DNA of 64,000 bases from Chlamydia sp. BM-2023. Lineage in GTDB: Bacteria > Chlamydiota > Chlamydiia > Chlamydiales > Chlamydiaceae. A program made the translations under genes and the position numbers. Positions 19,769 to 29,630 of the stretch are shown piece after piece; position 1 is the stretch's first letter, and the number at the start of each line of letters is the position of its first letter. A model generated the notes under the pieces. The model saw only the letters and a list, made by a program, of their open reading frames with translations, made no database searches and was not told the DNA's origin. The DNA is taken from NCBI RefSeq assembly GCF_964023145.1, contig NZ_CAXIED010000001.1:1054001-1118000 (forward strand), read 5' to 3'.

Positions 19769-20109
19769 TGTGGTATTCTGATTATCATGTATGGATTTTA
19801 CCGATTCACGAGGGTATAGTACGCCTGGGATTGACTGCTAAGATGCGGGATAACCTAGGGCAAATTCTCCATATTGACCTTCCTGAGATAGGAAACACCT
19901 GTAAGGAAGGCGAGGTTCTTGTTATTTTGGAGTCCTCAAAATCAGCCATTGAGGTTTTAAGCCCTGTTTCTGGAGAGATTATTGAGGTGAACCAGAATCT
20001 GGCAGATGATATTCAATTTTTGAATACCTCTCCCGAAGATATAGGTTGGTTTGTTGTTGTTAAGCTAGAGCATGAATTAAACACCGACCGATTCTCTTCT
20101 GAGTGCTAG
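19768..20109 (+). CDS. gcsH: Glycine cleavage H-like lipoyl carrier protein
   Basis: A 113-residue biotinyl/lipoyl-type carrier. The lipoyl-lysine motif is [15 protein letters not shown] with Lys58. The start overlaps the previous stop (TAATG), indicating coupling. No P, T or L protein of the glycine cleavage system is in the window. With LplA 3.6 kb upstream, this looks like a stand-alone lipoylated H-type protein that may act as lipoate relay or redox carrier, as known for other H-like proteins; that role is inference. Counterpart of CT282. Confidence 0.88.
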   Translation: MWYSDYHVWILPIHEGIVRLGLTAKMRDNLGQILHIDLPEIGNTCKEGEVLVILESSKSAIEVLSPVSGEIIEVNQNLADDIQFLNTSPEDIGWFVVVKLEHELNTDRFSSEC

Positions 20110-20236
20110 TTGAGTTTCTATTTCAAAAAATATTTGAATGCATATATTTTTTTTGAATTTGGATAAGGGTTTGTTTTTATTTTCTTAAGGAGTAAAATCT
20201 TTTCCTAAAAGAATTTTGAAGAACATCCCCATCATC

Positions 20237-20527
20237 ATGTCTTCGTCAATAGTTAACAATATTTCTTCTCCTGTAGAAATAAAAAGTGCCCAGGTGAGGC
20301 TATCCAAACAGCTGAAAGCGCTATCAGTTGTTACAGCATTGTTAGGTTTGGGTGTTATAAGCCTAGTAGCTTATGGGCTGTTCGGGGTTCCGGTGATATC
20401 TACTCAATTAGTGATATGGATTGTAAGTGCTTCTATGACGTTAGTCGCGTTAATCTGCTCTTGTGCGCAGTACTGTCTTCTTCGTCGTTATGAAAAAAGA
20501 TTACTTAATAGTGGAGAGCTTGCATAA
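20237..20527 (+). CDS. Small bilobed membrane protein, Inc-like
   Basis: A 96-residue protein with two hydrophobic helices at about 29-50 and 56-80 joined by a short turn (FGVPVISTQ), a polar N-terminus and a short basic tail (LLRRYEKRLL). This is the minimal Inc layout. I use ATG 20237 (MSSSIVNN); TTG 20216 would add 7 residues. AAGGAG at about 20187 is too far upstream to support either. The next small protein follows 22 bp on, with the same layout, so the two form a pair. Confidence 0.62.
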   Translation: MSSSIVNNISSPVEIKSAQVRLSKQLKALSVVTALLGLGVISLVAYGLFGVPVISTQLVIWIVSASMTLVALICSCAQYCLLRRYEKRLLNSGELA

Positions 20528-20549
20528 TATTATAGAGGAATAATGATTT

Positions 20550-20873
20550 ATGATAATTGATCTCCAAAAGTTTCAACACCCTTCAGAAGAGTCTCCGCAC
20601 ACAGTAGCATTATTATATAGATTAAGTGGAGGTATCCAAGGAAAATCCTCGAGTCTACAAACTTTCTCCAGGGTACTCTCTATTTTAATGGCGGCTATGT
20701 CTTTACTCGTCATTATGGTATTTACTATTCAATCTCCAGTAATTACTCCCGCATTGTTATACACTGGAATTTTCTTTGCATGCTGCGTTCTTACCTGCAT
20801 AGCCATTTTCATAGTTAGAAATGTTCTACTATGTCAAGTCCCTCTGTTAGCTAAAAATATTTCTGAAATTTAG
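20550..20873 (+). CDS. Small bilobed membrane protein, Inc-like
   Basis: A 107-residue protein with helices at about 43-61 and 66-89 and a short connecting loop (QSPVITPA). The polar N-terminus (about 40 residues) could hold a secretion signal. AGAGGAA lies about 10 bases before the ATG. Its last four bases overlap the 3' end of nqrE on the opposite strand. It resembles the preceding gene in plan rather than in sequence. Confidence 0.6.
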   Translation: MIIDLQKFQHPSEESPHTVALLYRLSGGIQGKSSSLQTFSRVLSILMAAMSLLVIMVFTIQSPVITPALLYTGIFFACCVLTCIAIFIVRNVLLCQVPLLAKNISEI

Positions 20874-21676
20874 TTGCCAGCAGAGTTTGTAGGGGCTTTC
20901 CCTCGTTTCGTATTCACGGTTTTTGCTTTTGCAGCGCGTTGTTGAGAAGCTCGCTTTACAGGCTGGGAATTTTTTTGATCTTTAGGGGTCTCTCCTGTAG
21001 ATTCTACAAGTTCTAATGCAAGCTCTGGTGTTGATGGCTTAGAAATATCAATACCCGTAAGACTCATAAAAGCCATAGCTATAAGTCCCGTAGTGATAAA
21101 TGAAATTCCCATACCTTGAAGATTTTTAGGAATATCAGAGTAGGCGAGTTTTTCCTTAATAGTAGCAAATAGTACGATGGCGAGCCACCATCCACAACCT
21201 GCTCCTAAAGAAAAGATCATCATAGGAATAAAGGGATAATTGCGGGTAATTCCAAATAATACTCCTCCTAAAATAGCACAGTTAACAGCAATCAAAGGAA
21301 GGAAAATACCTAAGGAAAGATAAAGGTTTCTAGAGACTTTTTCTAAGAATAGCTCAAGAATTTGTGTGAATGCAGCAATAACTACAATAAAGATAATCAG
21401 CTCTAAGAAGTTTAGGTTAACATCAGCAAGGGCCGGGGATAACCAGACTAACGCTTTAGGTTTAGTAATGAAAGTATGTACTACCCAGTTAATGCTTCCT
21501 GTAACTGTAAGCACCAACGCTACGGACATTCCTAGTCCATTAGCTGTGGAGACCCTCGCAGAACATGCAAGGTAGCTACACATACCTAGGAAGTTAGACA
21601 GTAAGATATTTTGGATAAAGGTTGCTTGTAAAAAGATACCAAAGACATTTAGCAATGTATATTCGCCTAACCACAT
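20870..21676 (-). CDS. nqrE: Na+-translocating NADH:quinone oxidoreductase subunit E
   Basis: Integral membrane subunit of Na+-NQR, about six helices, with the family start (FLQATFIQNILLSNFLGMCS) and GAGCGWWLAIVLFA. With NqrD it forms the inverted pair of membrane subunits that bind a shared Fe site; cysteines are visible in both halves (FLGMCSYLACS, NCAILGG). At 268 residues it is longer than most NqrE. The extra C-terminal part (about 55 residues, QPVKRASQQRAAKAKTVNTK) is basic and low complexity. It is last in the nqrB-C-D-E operon, 3 bp after nqrD. Confidence 0.94.
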   Translation of the reverse strand: MWLGEYTLLNVFGIFLQATFIQNILLSNFLGMCSYLACSARVSTANGLGMSVALVLTVTGSINWVVHTFITKPKALVWLSPALADVNLNFLELIIFIVVIAAFTQILELFLEKVSRNLYLSLGIFLPLIAVNCAILGGVLFGITRNYPFIPMMIFSLGAGCGWWLAIVLFATIKEKLAYSDIPKNLQGMGISFITTGLIAMAFMSLTGIDISKPSTPELALELVESTGETPKDQKNSQPVKRASQQRAAKAKTVNTKRGKAPTNSAGN

Positions 21677-21679
21677 ACG

Positions 21680-22321
21680 CTACTTTTTCACCTTCTTAGA
21701 TCTAAGAATATTCACTACCCAAATCATAATGCCTAAAAGAAAAAATGCTGAAGGAGCAAGAACCATCAAACCGAAGTTTTCATAGCCATCGGGGTGAGCT
21801 TCTGAAGCATAAAAACATTTAGGAATCATTCGCAATCCAAGCAGGGTACCAAATCCAAAGAGTTCTCGTATTATACTAACAAAAACAAGCACCCAGCCGT
21901 AACCTAATCCAGAAGAAAGACCATCTAAAAAAGCTGGAATGGGTGGAACATTTCTTGCTAAGCTTTCTGCTCTTCCCATAACAATGCAGTTAGTGATAAT
22001 CAACCCAACAAACACGGAAAGTGTTTTTGAGATATTAAAGAAGAAAGCTTTTAGAAACTGATCAATAACAATCACAAATAAGCTAATAATAATTAGCTGA
22101 GTGATCATCCTTACGCTATCGGGAGTCACTTTTCTTAATAAAGAAACAAAAAAAGATGAACATCCTGTAACAAAACTTACAGCAAGACCCATAGTAATTG
22201 CTGTATTTACGGTTGTTGTTACAGCAAGAGCAGAACAAATCCCTAAAATGGCAATGAGCGGTTGGTTGTTGTCCCATAGAGGATCAAGAAAATAGCTTTT
22301 ATAAGATTTATTTGCTGCCAT
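21680..22321 (-). CDS. nqrD: Na+-translocating NADH:quinone oxidoreductase subunit D
   Basis: A 213-residue membrane subunit, paralogous to NqrE. Typical blocks are [20 protein letters not shown] and [16 protein letters not shown], followed by [10 protein letters not shown]. About six hydrophobic helices are seen. The start overlaps the end of nqrC by 14 bp, which supports coupled translation. It belongs to the Na+ pump that links NADH oxidation to a sodium gradient; NqrA and NqrF are not in this window. Confidence 0.95.
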   Translation of the reverse strand: MAANKSYKSYFLDPLWDNNQPLIAILGICSALAVTTTVNTAITMGLAVSFVTGCSSFFVSLLRKVTPDSVRMITQLIIISLFVIVIDQFLKAFFFNISKTLSVFVGLIITNCIVMGRAESLARNVPPIPAFLDGLSSGLGYGWVLVFVSIIRELFGFGTLLGLRMIPKCFYASEAHPDGYENFGLMVLAPSAFFLLGIMIWVVNILRSKKVKK

Positions 22322-23270
22322 TGAGATCTCTCTGATTATTAAGCTTAGCGAAATATATCAACAAGTTACGATAAGGAGCTAGAGATTGTGCGTAGGCTTC
22401 CGTAACGCCATTACATGTGAGTGTAGCTCCTGAAATGCCATCAATCGATGACAATGCCTTTGGAGATGTTCCGTATGCTGTTTGTACCAATCCTTTAATT
22501 ACTTCCAGGCCCAGGGGTGTTGTTGCAAAATCTGTAGTTCCTGATGCTGACTGTAAAAAGACCTTTTTCCCGTAGAATTGCTTTTGCCACTGGGGATTTG
22601 CAATATTTGCCCCTAATCCAGGGGTTTCTCCTTGTTGATACCAAGCAGTTCCTAATACAGTGTCTCCGTTGTTTTCTACGCCTAGGTAGCCGTAAATAGG
22701 TCCCCATAAGCCAAATCCAGAAATAGGCAGGATAATCGCTTGAATTACCGAAGGATTTTTAATCACTTCCGCTGAGGTCATCGATTTAGCCTGTTCTGTA
22801 TTTGCTAAAATTACATAAAACAGTAGTAAGGGTTGCTTGTAAAAGTGCCCAAGTTGATGCTTTTCTAGAAATTCTGTAATGTTGATATTCTTCTCTTCAA
22901 AAGAAAACATCTGACCTTTTTTATCTGCAAGTAAAGGACGAACAAAATCTTGAGCATAAGCGTCTAAAATCGTACTTGTAACTGCAGGAGTACGCTTATC
23001 AGAAACTTTTAACAGGTGAGATTTTTTATCGTAGGTGGCGTTTTTCCAACTTCCTTCATCATAAATTTGAAACCTCCCAGAGCAATCTAAAACATGGGCT
23101 GCTGTAAGCATTTGTTTATTACGGTCGAAAGTAGCGGCTCCTTCTTGAAAAGGAGCAAGAATGTAATACACAGTAGAAAGAAAAGCACTAGCGAACAAAC
23201 TTAACAGAAAGATGAAAAGGATAACGTACCAAGTTTGATTCAGACGGCTTTTGGATTTCTCTGAAGACAT
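22308..23270 (-). CDS. nqrC: Na+-translocating NADH:quinone oxidoreductase subunit C
   Basis: A 320-residue subunit with one N-terminal transmembrane helix ([17 protein letters not shown]) and a periplasmic FMN-binding domain. The flavinylation motif is [12 protein letters not shown], with Thr283 as the FMN-bearing threonine by family rule; flavinylation needs an ApbE-type transferase encoded elsewhere. It lies 3 bp after nqrB and overlaps nqrD. Confidence 0.95.
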   Translation of the reverse strand: MSSEKSKSRLNQTWYVILFIFLLSLFASAFLSTVYYILAPFQEGAATFDRNKQMLTAAHVLDCSGRFQIYDEGSWKNATYDKKSHLLKVSDKRTPAVTSTILDAYAQDFVRPLLADKKGQMFSFEEKNINITEFLEKHQLGHFYKQPLLLFYVILANTEQAKSMTSAEVIKNPSVIQAIILPISGFGLWGPIYGYLGVENNGDTVLGTAWYQQGETPGLGANIANPQWQKQFYGKKVFLQSASGTTDFATTPLGLEVIKGLVQTAYGTSPKALSSIDGISGATLTCNGVTEAYAQSLAPYRNLLIYFAKLNNQRDLNGSK

Positions 23271-23273
23271 AGA

Positions 23274-24785
23274 CTAAATTCTCCTTCGTCTATACTTTCT
23301 AACAGCAAAGTAATCAAGAAGAGGAGCAAAGACATTCCCGAGAAGAATAGCTAACATGACTCCTTCAGGATATGCAGGATTTATTAGTCGGATAACGATG
23401 GTCATAAAACCAATGAACAATCCATAAATCCATTTTGCTAATTTCATGGTTGGGGAGGATACGGGGTCCGTAGCCATGAATACAAGACCGAAAGCTAAAC
23501 CTCCAAGGAATAACTGCCGGTATGCAGGGATAAAAAATCTTGCGGGAGCCCAGGCTCCATGTTTCCCAACAATAAGGATACTTGCAATTTTAAATAACCA
23601 TGCTGTGATAAATGCTCCCAGACCGAAGGCTGCCATAGTCCTCCAAGAGGCAATTCCTGTAACGACTAGGAAAATAGCCCCAAGTAAGCAAGCAAACGTT
23701 GATGTTTCTCCTAAGGAACCTAAGATATTTCCCCAAAATAGATTTCCTGAGGAAAATTTCCCAATACCATAGATGACGTCGGTAATAGCATAAGCAGAAT
23801 CAAATTGTGTTGGGATTAATCCCAGTCCTCCTTCAGCAAGAGGGGAAGTTACAAAATCTTGAAGTTGTGCTAGCGTGAGCTTGTCCAACATGAGCCCGGG
23901 ATGGGATTCTGTCCATAAGGCAAATTGTGATTGTAAAACATTATCTGTAGGTACATGCGTCATATGTAAAACATTAGAAGCTATAGCATCTACATGCACT
24001 CTTTTCACTGAAGGCAGAGTGGAATTTAATGTTTGTAAGCATGTGGATTGAGAAAAACCATCCACTAGAGACTTTCCTGCTGATGTATTCATAGCAAGAA
24101 GACTTTCTTTAATTTTCGTAGGGTTACTTCCTACCCAAACATCCCCACTCATTTTTGCAGGAAACGTAAAGAATAAGAAAGCTCGTGCTGTTAGCGCGGG
24201 ATTAAGCACGTTCATTCCTGTTCCTCCGAACAGCTCTTTACTGACGACAATGCCGAAGGCTATGCCTAAGGCTGCCATCCAATAGGGAATTGTTGGCGGT
24301 AATGTTAATGGATATAAAATGCCTGTAACGAGTAATCCTTCAGCGATTTTATGTTTTCTGACTACGGCAAAGAGTACTTCGCAGGCTCCGCCTACAGAAT
24401 AGCTAATGATTAGCAGAGGAATGAAAATTTTGCATCCTTCTGCAAGGACGGAAAACGCTCCTATATCATTGAAAATGAAAGAGAAATAGCCGCGAAATCC
24501 TGAGGTGTGTAAGAATGCCTCCATGAGCTGGGGATTCCCAGAACCATAGACTAAAGCTTGAGTTCCAGCATTCCAGATAGCTAAGAACGTCGCGGGAAAT
24601 AGGGCGATAACAACAAGCATCATCCAACGCTTAACATCTACGGCATCGCGAATAAAAGGAGGAGATGAAGGCGTATGAATTGGCTCGTAGCAAAACGTAT
24701 CGATGGCGTCTGCAACTGGAGTAAAGCGTTGAAACTTGTCCTTTTGACAAATTTCCCAGATGGAATTAACAAATCGTTTAAGCAT
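23274..24785 (-). CDS. nqrB: Na+-translocating NADH:quinone oxidoreductase subunit B
   Basis: A 503-residue polytopic subunit, first in nqrBCDE. The family FMN-threonine site appears as [10 protein letters not shown] (Thr248), where most NqrB have DGxSGAT, so the motif is relaxed. An insertion of about 80 residues after it (to NLFWGNILG) makes the protein longer than the roughly 415-residue gamma-proteobacterial form. Other blocks are [29 protein letters not shown] and [12 protein letters not shown]. It is divergent from the ComF-like gene, with 81 bp between the starts. Confidence 0.95.
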   Translation of the reverse strand: MLKRFVNSIWEICQKDKFQRFTPVADAIDTFCYEPIHTPSSPPFIRDAVDVKRWMMLVVIALFPATFLAIWNAGTQALVYGSGNPQLMEAFLHTSGFRGYFSFIFNDIGAFSVLAEGCKIFIPLLIISYSVGGACEVLFAVVRKHKIAEGLLVTGILYPLTLPPTIPYWMAALGIAFGIVVSKELFGGTGMNVLNPALTARAFLFFTFPAKMSGDVWVGSNPTKIKESLLAMNTSAGKSLVDGFSQSTCLQTLNSTLPSVKRVHVDAIASNVLHMTHVPTDNVLQSQFALWTESHPGLMLDKLTLAQLQDFVTSPLAEGGLGLIPTQFDSAYAITDVIYGIGKFSSGNLFWGNILGSLGETSTFACLLGAIFLVVTGIASWRTMAAFGLGAFITAWLFKIASILIVGKHGAWAPARFFIPAYRQLFLGGLAFGLVFMATDPVSSPTMKLAKWIYGLFIGFMTIVIRLINPAYPEGVMLAILLGNVFAPLLDYFAVRKYRRRRI

Positions 24786-24866
24786 TGCTGTTGAGAGGGA
24801 AGTTGAAGCTTCTACACGTTTAAGAACGTAACAAATTGGTTAGAATTTTAGGAATAAAAATTTACT

Positions 24867-25457
24867 GTGATTCAGAGATTCTTTAATTTTTTTCTTCGTT
24901 TGATTTTCCCAAATCTCTGTTATGGCTGTCGACAGCCGGGAAAAATCTTATGTGAACGTTGTCTAGAAACATTAAAAATAGAAAAAATTTCAGGACGCTG
25001 TCCACATTGCTTTGCACATTTAAGTATGGAAGAGGCTTACACATGTCGTCATTGTTTACCATCATTTTCTCGAAGATCTTTTCATTTATACTTCCCATCT
25101 GCAAATGTGTGCTCTCTATATTCTCAAGCTTGTTTAGGCAAAGCTCCTGCTATAGAATTTTTTACAAGAGTGATAAGAAGACAGTGGGAACTTCATGAGG
25201 TAATTCCTAGGAAAATTTTTTATATTATATCGAAAATTCCTAAGGATTTTGCTGAACAATTATTTCAAGAAACGGGGATTCCTTATAAGGGGATACTCCC
25301 TTGGAAAGGACAATTACGAAACGTAAGAAGATATGTAGATTCCGGGCCTATCTGTATAATATCTGCTCATCCGCTACCTCGCGAGTGGCAAAACCTTATT
25401 GAAAGATACGCACCACAACCTGCTGTGCTTATTAGTCTTTTTGGATATCCTCATTGA
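24867..25457 (+). CDS. ComF-like protein with double zinc ribbon and degenerate phosphoribosyltransferase part
   Basis: A 196-residue protein starting at GTG. Residues about 15-65 read as the ComF N-terminal double zinc ribbon: FPNLCYGCRQPGKILCERC, then GRCPHC and CRHC. The rest is about the length of the ComF phosphoribosyltransferase domain, but the PRPP-loop signature (DDxxTTG type) is missing; VDSGPICIISAHP lies where it should be. It is therefore probably a diverged ComF relative without PRTase chemistry. AGGA is about 14 bases before the GTG. Its 3' end overlaps the bactofilin gene by 26 bp. Counterpart of CT277 by order. Confidence 0.72.
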   Translation: MIQRFFNFFLRLIFPNLCYGCRQPGKILCERCLETLKIEKISGRCPHCFAHLSMEEAYTCRHCLPSFSRRSFHLYFPSANVCSLYSQACLGKAPAIEFFTRVIRRQWELHEVIPRKIFYIISKIPKDFAEQLFQETGIPYKGILPWKGQLRNVRRYVDSGPICIISAHPLPREWQNLIERYAPQPAVLISLFGYPH

Positions 25458-26013
25458 TGCCAGAAATGGCAACATAACCCAAAAGTCGTACGCCTTCGTC
25501 AACGCATAGCGTGCCTGCTTGGATGTCGCCTTTAACTACAGCCTCGCCTCGAAGTTCAACTTTTCCGGTAACGGTAATATTACCTTCAACAACACCTTCA
25601 ATAATTGCCTCTTGCAGCTGAATATCCGCTTTTACGCAACCTTTAGGTCCTATGATAATTTTCCCATTGGAAACTAAGATACCTTCAAAAGTTCCATCAA
25701 TACGTAATAAACGTTCAAAAGCTAATTCACCTTTAAACGTTACTCCTTCTCCTAACGTAGTTTCTGGCTCTTCAGAAAAAGAGAGCAGAGGCTCCATTTC
25801 AGAGGGTTGAGAAGACCATTTTTGAGAGTCTTCATTTATGGGATAGGAGGACAAAGGACGTGTTTCTGGAGACTTTGGAGAATCAAAAAGATTCGGAGGG
25901 GAGTCTAAACGTTCGTTTCTAGGGTAGGAAGAATAATTAGAATGCGTAGGCGTTTCTTCTTCGTACAATGTCTGAACATCTTCAAAGGGGCTTTTCCCAC
26001 TTCTACGGAACAT
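25432..26013 (-). CDS. bacA: Bactofilin
   Basis: Polymerising beta-helix cytoskeletal protein (DUF583) of 193 residues. The core at about 85-185 shows short beta repeats: FKGELAFERLLRIDGTFEG, IGPKGCVKADIQLQEAIIEG, GNITVTGKVELRGEAVVKGD. The N-terminal 80 residues are polar, Pro/Ser-rich and likely unstructured, as in other bactofilins. ATG 26013 has a strong AGGAGG 7 bases upstream; the ORF extends to a Met codon at 26040 but without a site. It follows dnaA2 on the same strand. The C. trachomatis counterpart (CT276) has been linked to cell size and shape. Confidence 0.9.
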   Translation of the reverse strand: MFRRSGKSPFEDVQTLYEEETPTHSNYSSYPRNERLDSPPNLFDSPKSPETRPLSSYPINEDSQKWSSQPSEMEPLLSFSEEPETTLGEGVTFKGELAFERLLRIDGTFEGILVSNGKIIIGPKGCVKADIQLQEAIIEGVVEGNITVTGKVELRGEAVVKGDIQAGTLCVDEGVRLLGYVAISGINEDIQKD

Positions 26014-26029
26014 TAGGATTCCTCCTAGA

Positions 26030-27382
26030 TTACCCAACAATGTGGTTTTTACATAAATTAATTTGACTCGTTAGAGTGTCATCTTTTTCTATTTTTTCTT
26101 CTATAGTTTTACAAGCGTATAACACTGTAGAATGTGTTTTTCCGAAAGCAGCGCCTATAGCAACTAGAGAATCTGTAATGAGGGTTTTTGCAAGATACAT
26201 GGCAACTTGACGTGCTAAGACTAACTCTTTAGCACGCGAATTCCCTTTCAGATCTTGCAGCTTTACCTGAAACACAGTGGCAACACTTTTTAATATGCTC
26301 TCTACAGAAACTTTTTGTTTTGCGGGAGAACGGAAAAGCTCTTTTAAAGTATCGCGAACAATAGTTTCTGTAAGAGTTTTCCCAAAAAGACGGCAGTAAG
26401 CAGTTAGCTTATTAATAGCTCCTTCAAGCTGGCGGACATTTCCATAAATATGATCGGCAATATAGAACGCGATTTCATTAGGAATATGCAGACCTTTTTG
26501 TTCTGCTTTATGCTGTAAGATAGCTACGCGAGTTTCTAAATCGGGAATACCCACATGAGCAACCAATCCCCATTCCATTCTTGCGATGATACGCTCCGAT
26601 AATTTTAATTGTCCTGGAGGTTTATCACTAGTAATGACGATCTGCTTATTTAAGTTAATTAATGTTTCAAATGTGTTGCAAAACTCTTCTTCGAAATTTT
26701 GTCGATTTTGCAAAAACTGAATATCGTCAACAAGAAGAAGGTCTAATGAACGATAGAAGTTCTTCATTTTATCAATAGATTTTAATCTAAGATGATGAAC
26801 TAAATCGTTAATGAATGCTTCTGTAGTAATACAATGCACACGAAGATTTTTATGATTTTCTCTTACGTAGTGACCTACAGCATGGAGAAGATGCGTTTTT
26901 CCTAAGCCCACACCACCATGAATAAATAGGGGATTGTATGAACGTCCTGGACGACCGGCAATACCTACAGCTGCAGATTTGACAAATTGGTTTGAGGGGC
27001 CTTCTATGAAATTATCAAAACGGTAGGCAGAATTTAATTTAAGTTCGAAATCTTTAGGTTCTTCAACAATTTCTTCAGGGGCTTCCTGTTGTTCACGAAT
27101 GGCAACAGGCTGAGGAGGGGCTTTTTTTATTTCCGAAACAACAAATTCTAAAGCAGGTTCTCCTTGGGCATCAAGAGGAACAAACGAACACAGATCCTTT
27201 TTATAATTATCAAGAAGGTAATTTTGGACAAAGATGTTGGGAACTTCTAAACGGATTTTCTCTTGAGTTTCTTCTATGATTTGAATAGGAGAAATCCAAT
27301 TTTCAAAGGCCGTTTTTGAGCAACGTGTCTTAACATAGTTCACAAACTGTTCCCAAGTACTACATTCGCTACAGGTTAACAT
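26030..27382 (-). CDS. dnaA: Chromosomal replication initiator DnaA (second copy type)
   Basis: A 450-residue DnaA with domain I ([14 protein letters not shown]), a short linker, AAA+ domain III with Walker [14 protein letters not shown] (about residue 156) and Walker [12 protein letters not shown], and the DNA-binding domain IV ([15 protein letters not shown], then [17 protein letters not shown]). Chlamydiae carry two dnaA genes and this one matches dnaA_2 (CT275) by neighbours. No origin-like DnaA box cluster was recognised beside it. The 195 bp upstream would hold its promoter. Confidence 0.94.
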   Translation of the reverse strand: MLTCSECSTWEQFVNYVKTRCSKTAFENWISPIQIIEETQEKIRLEVPNIFVQNYLLDNYKKDLCSFVPLDAQGEPALEFVVSEIKKAPPQPVAIREQQEAPEEIVEEPKDFELKLNSAYRFDNFIEGPSNQFVKSAAVGIAGRPGRSYNPLFIHGGVGLGKTHLLHAVGHYVRENHKNLRVHCITTEAFINDLVHHLRLKSIDKMKNFYRSLDLLLVDDIQFLQNRQNFEEEFCNTFETLINLNKQIVITSDKPPGQLKLSERIIARMEWGLVAHVGIPDLETRVAILQHKAEQKGLHIPNEIAFYIADHIYGNVRQLEGAINKLTAYCRLFGKTLTETIVRDTLKELFRSPAKQKVSVESILKSVATVFQVKLQDLKGNSRAKELVLARQVAMYLAKTLITDSLVAIGAAFGKTHSTVLYACKTIEEKIEKDDTLTSQINLCKNHIVG

Positions 27383-27577
27383 GCTGCTCTCTTTTATCTA
27401 CTGAGAATTTCCCTAAAGACGGGCAATCCGCACATAATTAGGAAGAAATTGCCAATGTACCATTGCTATTGATAAGCAATCAACAGTTTTTCTGTAAAAA
27501 CAGAGTAATGATTTCAAAACGAATAAAGAATTATTATAAATCGAACGATGACACTATTGTAAGCAAGAGTGATGGAG

Positions 27578-28009
27578 TTAACGCGTAAGAGCTGCAGGCT
27601 TTTTTACTGTCTTTTTAGCATAACTCATAAGCAAAGCTTCGGAATCATTAGCAATCATCGGATCATCACAAGATGCTAGATAGACTGCTATAGCAGAGGC
27701 TTCTTCAATGCGACCTAAACAAAAGAGAGCTTTAGTTTTGTTTAGTAATGTAGGGAGGTGGTCTCCTTGCATGCGTAAAGCTTGATCTAAGACCGCTAAA
27801 GCTTTGGCATTTTCTCCAATTTGCAAATATAATCCTCCGAGAGTCTGAAAGTCATAAATGCTTAGAGGATCTAAGATAACTAAGGCCTCAAAAAAGAGAA
27901 TAGCTTTATGGTAGTGACCTTGACGAAGGAACACGTAACCAGAAATGCGTAATTCTTCGAGTTCTTCATCTCCCCATCCTAGGATAGCTTTCCATTCATT
28001 ATCTAACAT
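27578..28009 (-). CDS. TPR protein, SycD/LcrH-like type III chaperone candidate
   Basis: A 143-residue all-helical protein with about three tetratricopeptide repeats: GYVFLRQGHYHKAILFFEAL, LGGLYLQIGENAKALAVLDQ, NKTKALFCLGRIEEASAIA. Size and repeat number fit class II chaperones of type III secretion translocators. It follows the upstream gene (28013-28561) by 3 bp, which is the usual chaperone-substrate arrangement. Counterpart of CT274. The chaperone role is inferred from size, fold and pairing. Confidence 0.75.
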   Translation of the reverse strand: MLDNEWKAILGWGDEELEELRISGYVFLRQGHYHKAILFFEALVILDPLSIYDFQTLGGLYLQIGENAKALAVLDQALRMQGDHLPTLLNKTKALFCLGRIEEASAIAVYLASCDDPMIANDSEALLMSYAKKTVKKPAALTR

Positions 28010-28012
28010 GTT

Positions 28013-28561
28013 TTAGCCTTGAACAAATTGAAAAATACGAGAAATCACATAGTCGATCATAATGTTAGAAGACTTTAAACCTAAATCAATGGCTTTGAGT
28101 AAAATTTTACCTTCTTCAACAATACTGTCTTCTTCAGAATCAGAATCTTCTTCTTCTTTTTCGTCTTCCTGTTGATCCTTATAAGAAAGAAAAGGAGTTA
28201 CGCGACTTTGATAGGAAAATTTTCCTCGGGTAAGTACTTTAAGATACGAGGAGATTTTTTCCATATCATGATCTTGTTGATCAGGGGACCCTAAAGAAGG
28301 AGCTAGATAAGGAGTAGAGAATCTCTGCTTATAAAAATTATTAGGGGGAGAAAAGAAAGCCCAATGGGTTTTCTGATTTGTCTGCATTAGGGAAGACAAC
28401 GCCGAAGGTTTTGGCGTCATGTCTAAAATTTGAGCATGTTTAGCAACATCGCGGATTGCTAACCCTTCCATGTGGACTTCCTTGCGGAAATCATTCACCA
28501 TTTTGTTGTTAGACGCGTGTTTTTCGTAAACAGAGGTACTGTAATTAAAAATTTCTACCAT
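28013..28561 (-). CDS. Conserved chlamydial hypothetical protein, possible partner of the TPR chaperone
   Basis: A 182-residue protein without signal peptide or clear transmembrane helix. The middle is polar and Pro/Ser-rich, followed by a strongly acidic run (DEKEEEDSDSEEDSIVEE at about 132-150) and an amphipathic C-terminal helix (GLKSSNIMIDYVISRIFQFV). AAAGG lies close before the ATG. Its tight pairing with the TPR gene suggests a secreted protein or complex partner, but no family is recognised. Counterpart of CT273 by order. Confidence 0.68.
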   Translation of the reverse strand: MVEIFNYSTSVYEKHASNNKMVNDFRKEVHMEGLAIRDVAKHAQILDMTPKPSALSSLMQTNQKTHWAFFSPPNNFYKQRFSTPYLAPSLGSPDQQDHDMEKISSYLKVLTRGKFSYQSRVTPFLSYKDQQEDEKEEEDSDSEEDSIVEEGKILLKAIDLGLKSSNIMIDYVISRIFQFVQG

Positions 28562-28733
28562 AATACAGCCTTTAAAACCCTTCTTTTTAAATCATAATAG
28601 GGTAAAGGAAAAAGTCAATAGTCTTAATTATTCTTATAATAGAGAATAACACATGATAGAAGTCTTCCACCATTCTCTGAAATGGTGTATGTTTTTCTTT
28701 CATTATTGTTTGTAGACTACTTTAGGCGTTCCC

Positions 28734-29630
28734 ATGGCTGAGATTCCTCCTCATGTTCCCGTATTAATACATGAGTGCTTGTCTTTTTTTTCTGATCGTC
28801 AGCCGAGGTTTTTTTGTGATGTTACCGTAGGAGCTGGAGGACATGCCGATGCTTTTCTTTCGACATATCCTTCTATAGTTTCTTATGATGGCTCAGATAG
28901 AGATGTTTCAGCTTTAGCATTGGCTAAAGAACGTTTGGAAAAATTCGGAGATCGTGTTCAGCTTCATCATGCATCTTTTCAGGATCTTGCTGAAGATCCT
29001 AAAGAAAATGTCTATGATGGGATACTTGCAGATCTCGGAGTATCTTCTATGCAGTTGGATACGCTGTCGCGTGGCTTTAGTTTCCAAGGGGATCAACACG
29101 ATTTAGATATGCGAATGGATACTTCAAAAGGAATAACGGCAAGTGAAGTTTTAAATACATTACGAGAAGAAGAACTAGGAAGAATTTTTCGTGAATATGG
29201 TGAAGAGCCTCACTGGAAAAATGTTGCCAAGGCAGTTGTAAGTTTTCGAAGACGTAAGAAAATTATAACGGTAAGTGATTTAAAAGAGGCAACAGCAAGG
29301 GTATTTCCTTCTTATCGTTTGCGTAAGAAAATTCACCCGCTAACTTTGATTTTTCAAGCATTACGCGTGTACGTCAATCAAGAAGATGTACAATTGAAAG
29401 TATTACTAGAGTCTGCTATCCGTTGGCTGGCTCCTCAAGGACGCTTGATTATTATTTCATTTTGTAGTTCCGAAGATCGTCCTGTAAAATGGTTTTTGAG
29501 GCAGGCAGAGGCCGCTGGGTTGGGAAAAATTCTCACTAAGAAAGTTGTTATGCCCACATATGAAGAAACAAGGAGAAATCCTCGATCTCGATCAGCAAAA
29601 TTGCGTTGTTTTGAAAAGAATCCTTCATGA
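28734..29630 (+). CDS. rsmH: 16S rRNA (cytosine(1402)-N4)-methyltransferase
   Basis: SAM-dependent methylation of C1402 in the ribosomal P site. The 298-residue RsmH/MraW shows [13 protein letters not shown] at the N-terminus, the SAM loop [29 protein letters not shown], and the C-terminal [12 protein letters not shown]. It heads the rsmH-ftsL-pbp3 group; the next ATG overlaps its stop by 4 bp. It is divergent from the acidic protein gene across 172 bp. Confidence 0.95.
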   Translation: MAEIPPHVPVLIHECLSFFSDRQPRFFCDVTVGAGGHADAFLSTYPSIVSYDGSDRDVSALALAKERLEKFGDRVQLHHASFQDLAEDPKENVYDGILADLGVSSMQLDTLSRGFSFQGDQHDLDMRMDTSKGITASEVLNTLREEELGRIFREYGEEPHWKNVAKAVVSFRRRKKIITVSDLKEATARVFPSYRLRKKIHPLTLIFQALRVYVNQEDVQLKVLLESAIRWLAPQGRLIIISFCSSEDRPVKWFLRQAEAAGLGKILTKKVVMPTYEETRRNPRSRSAKLRCFEKNPS

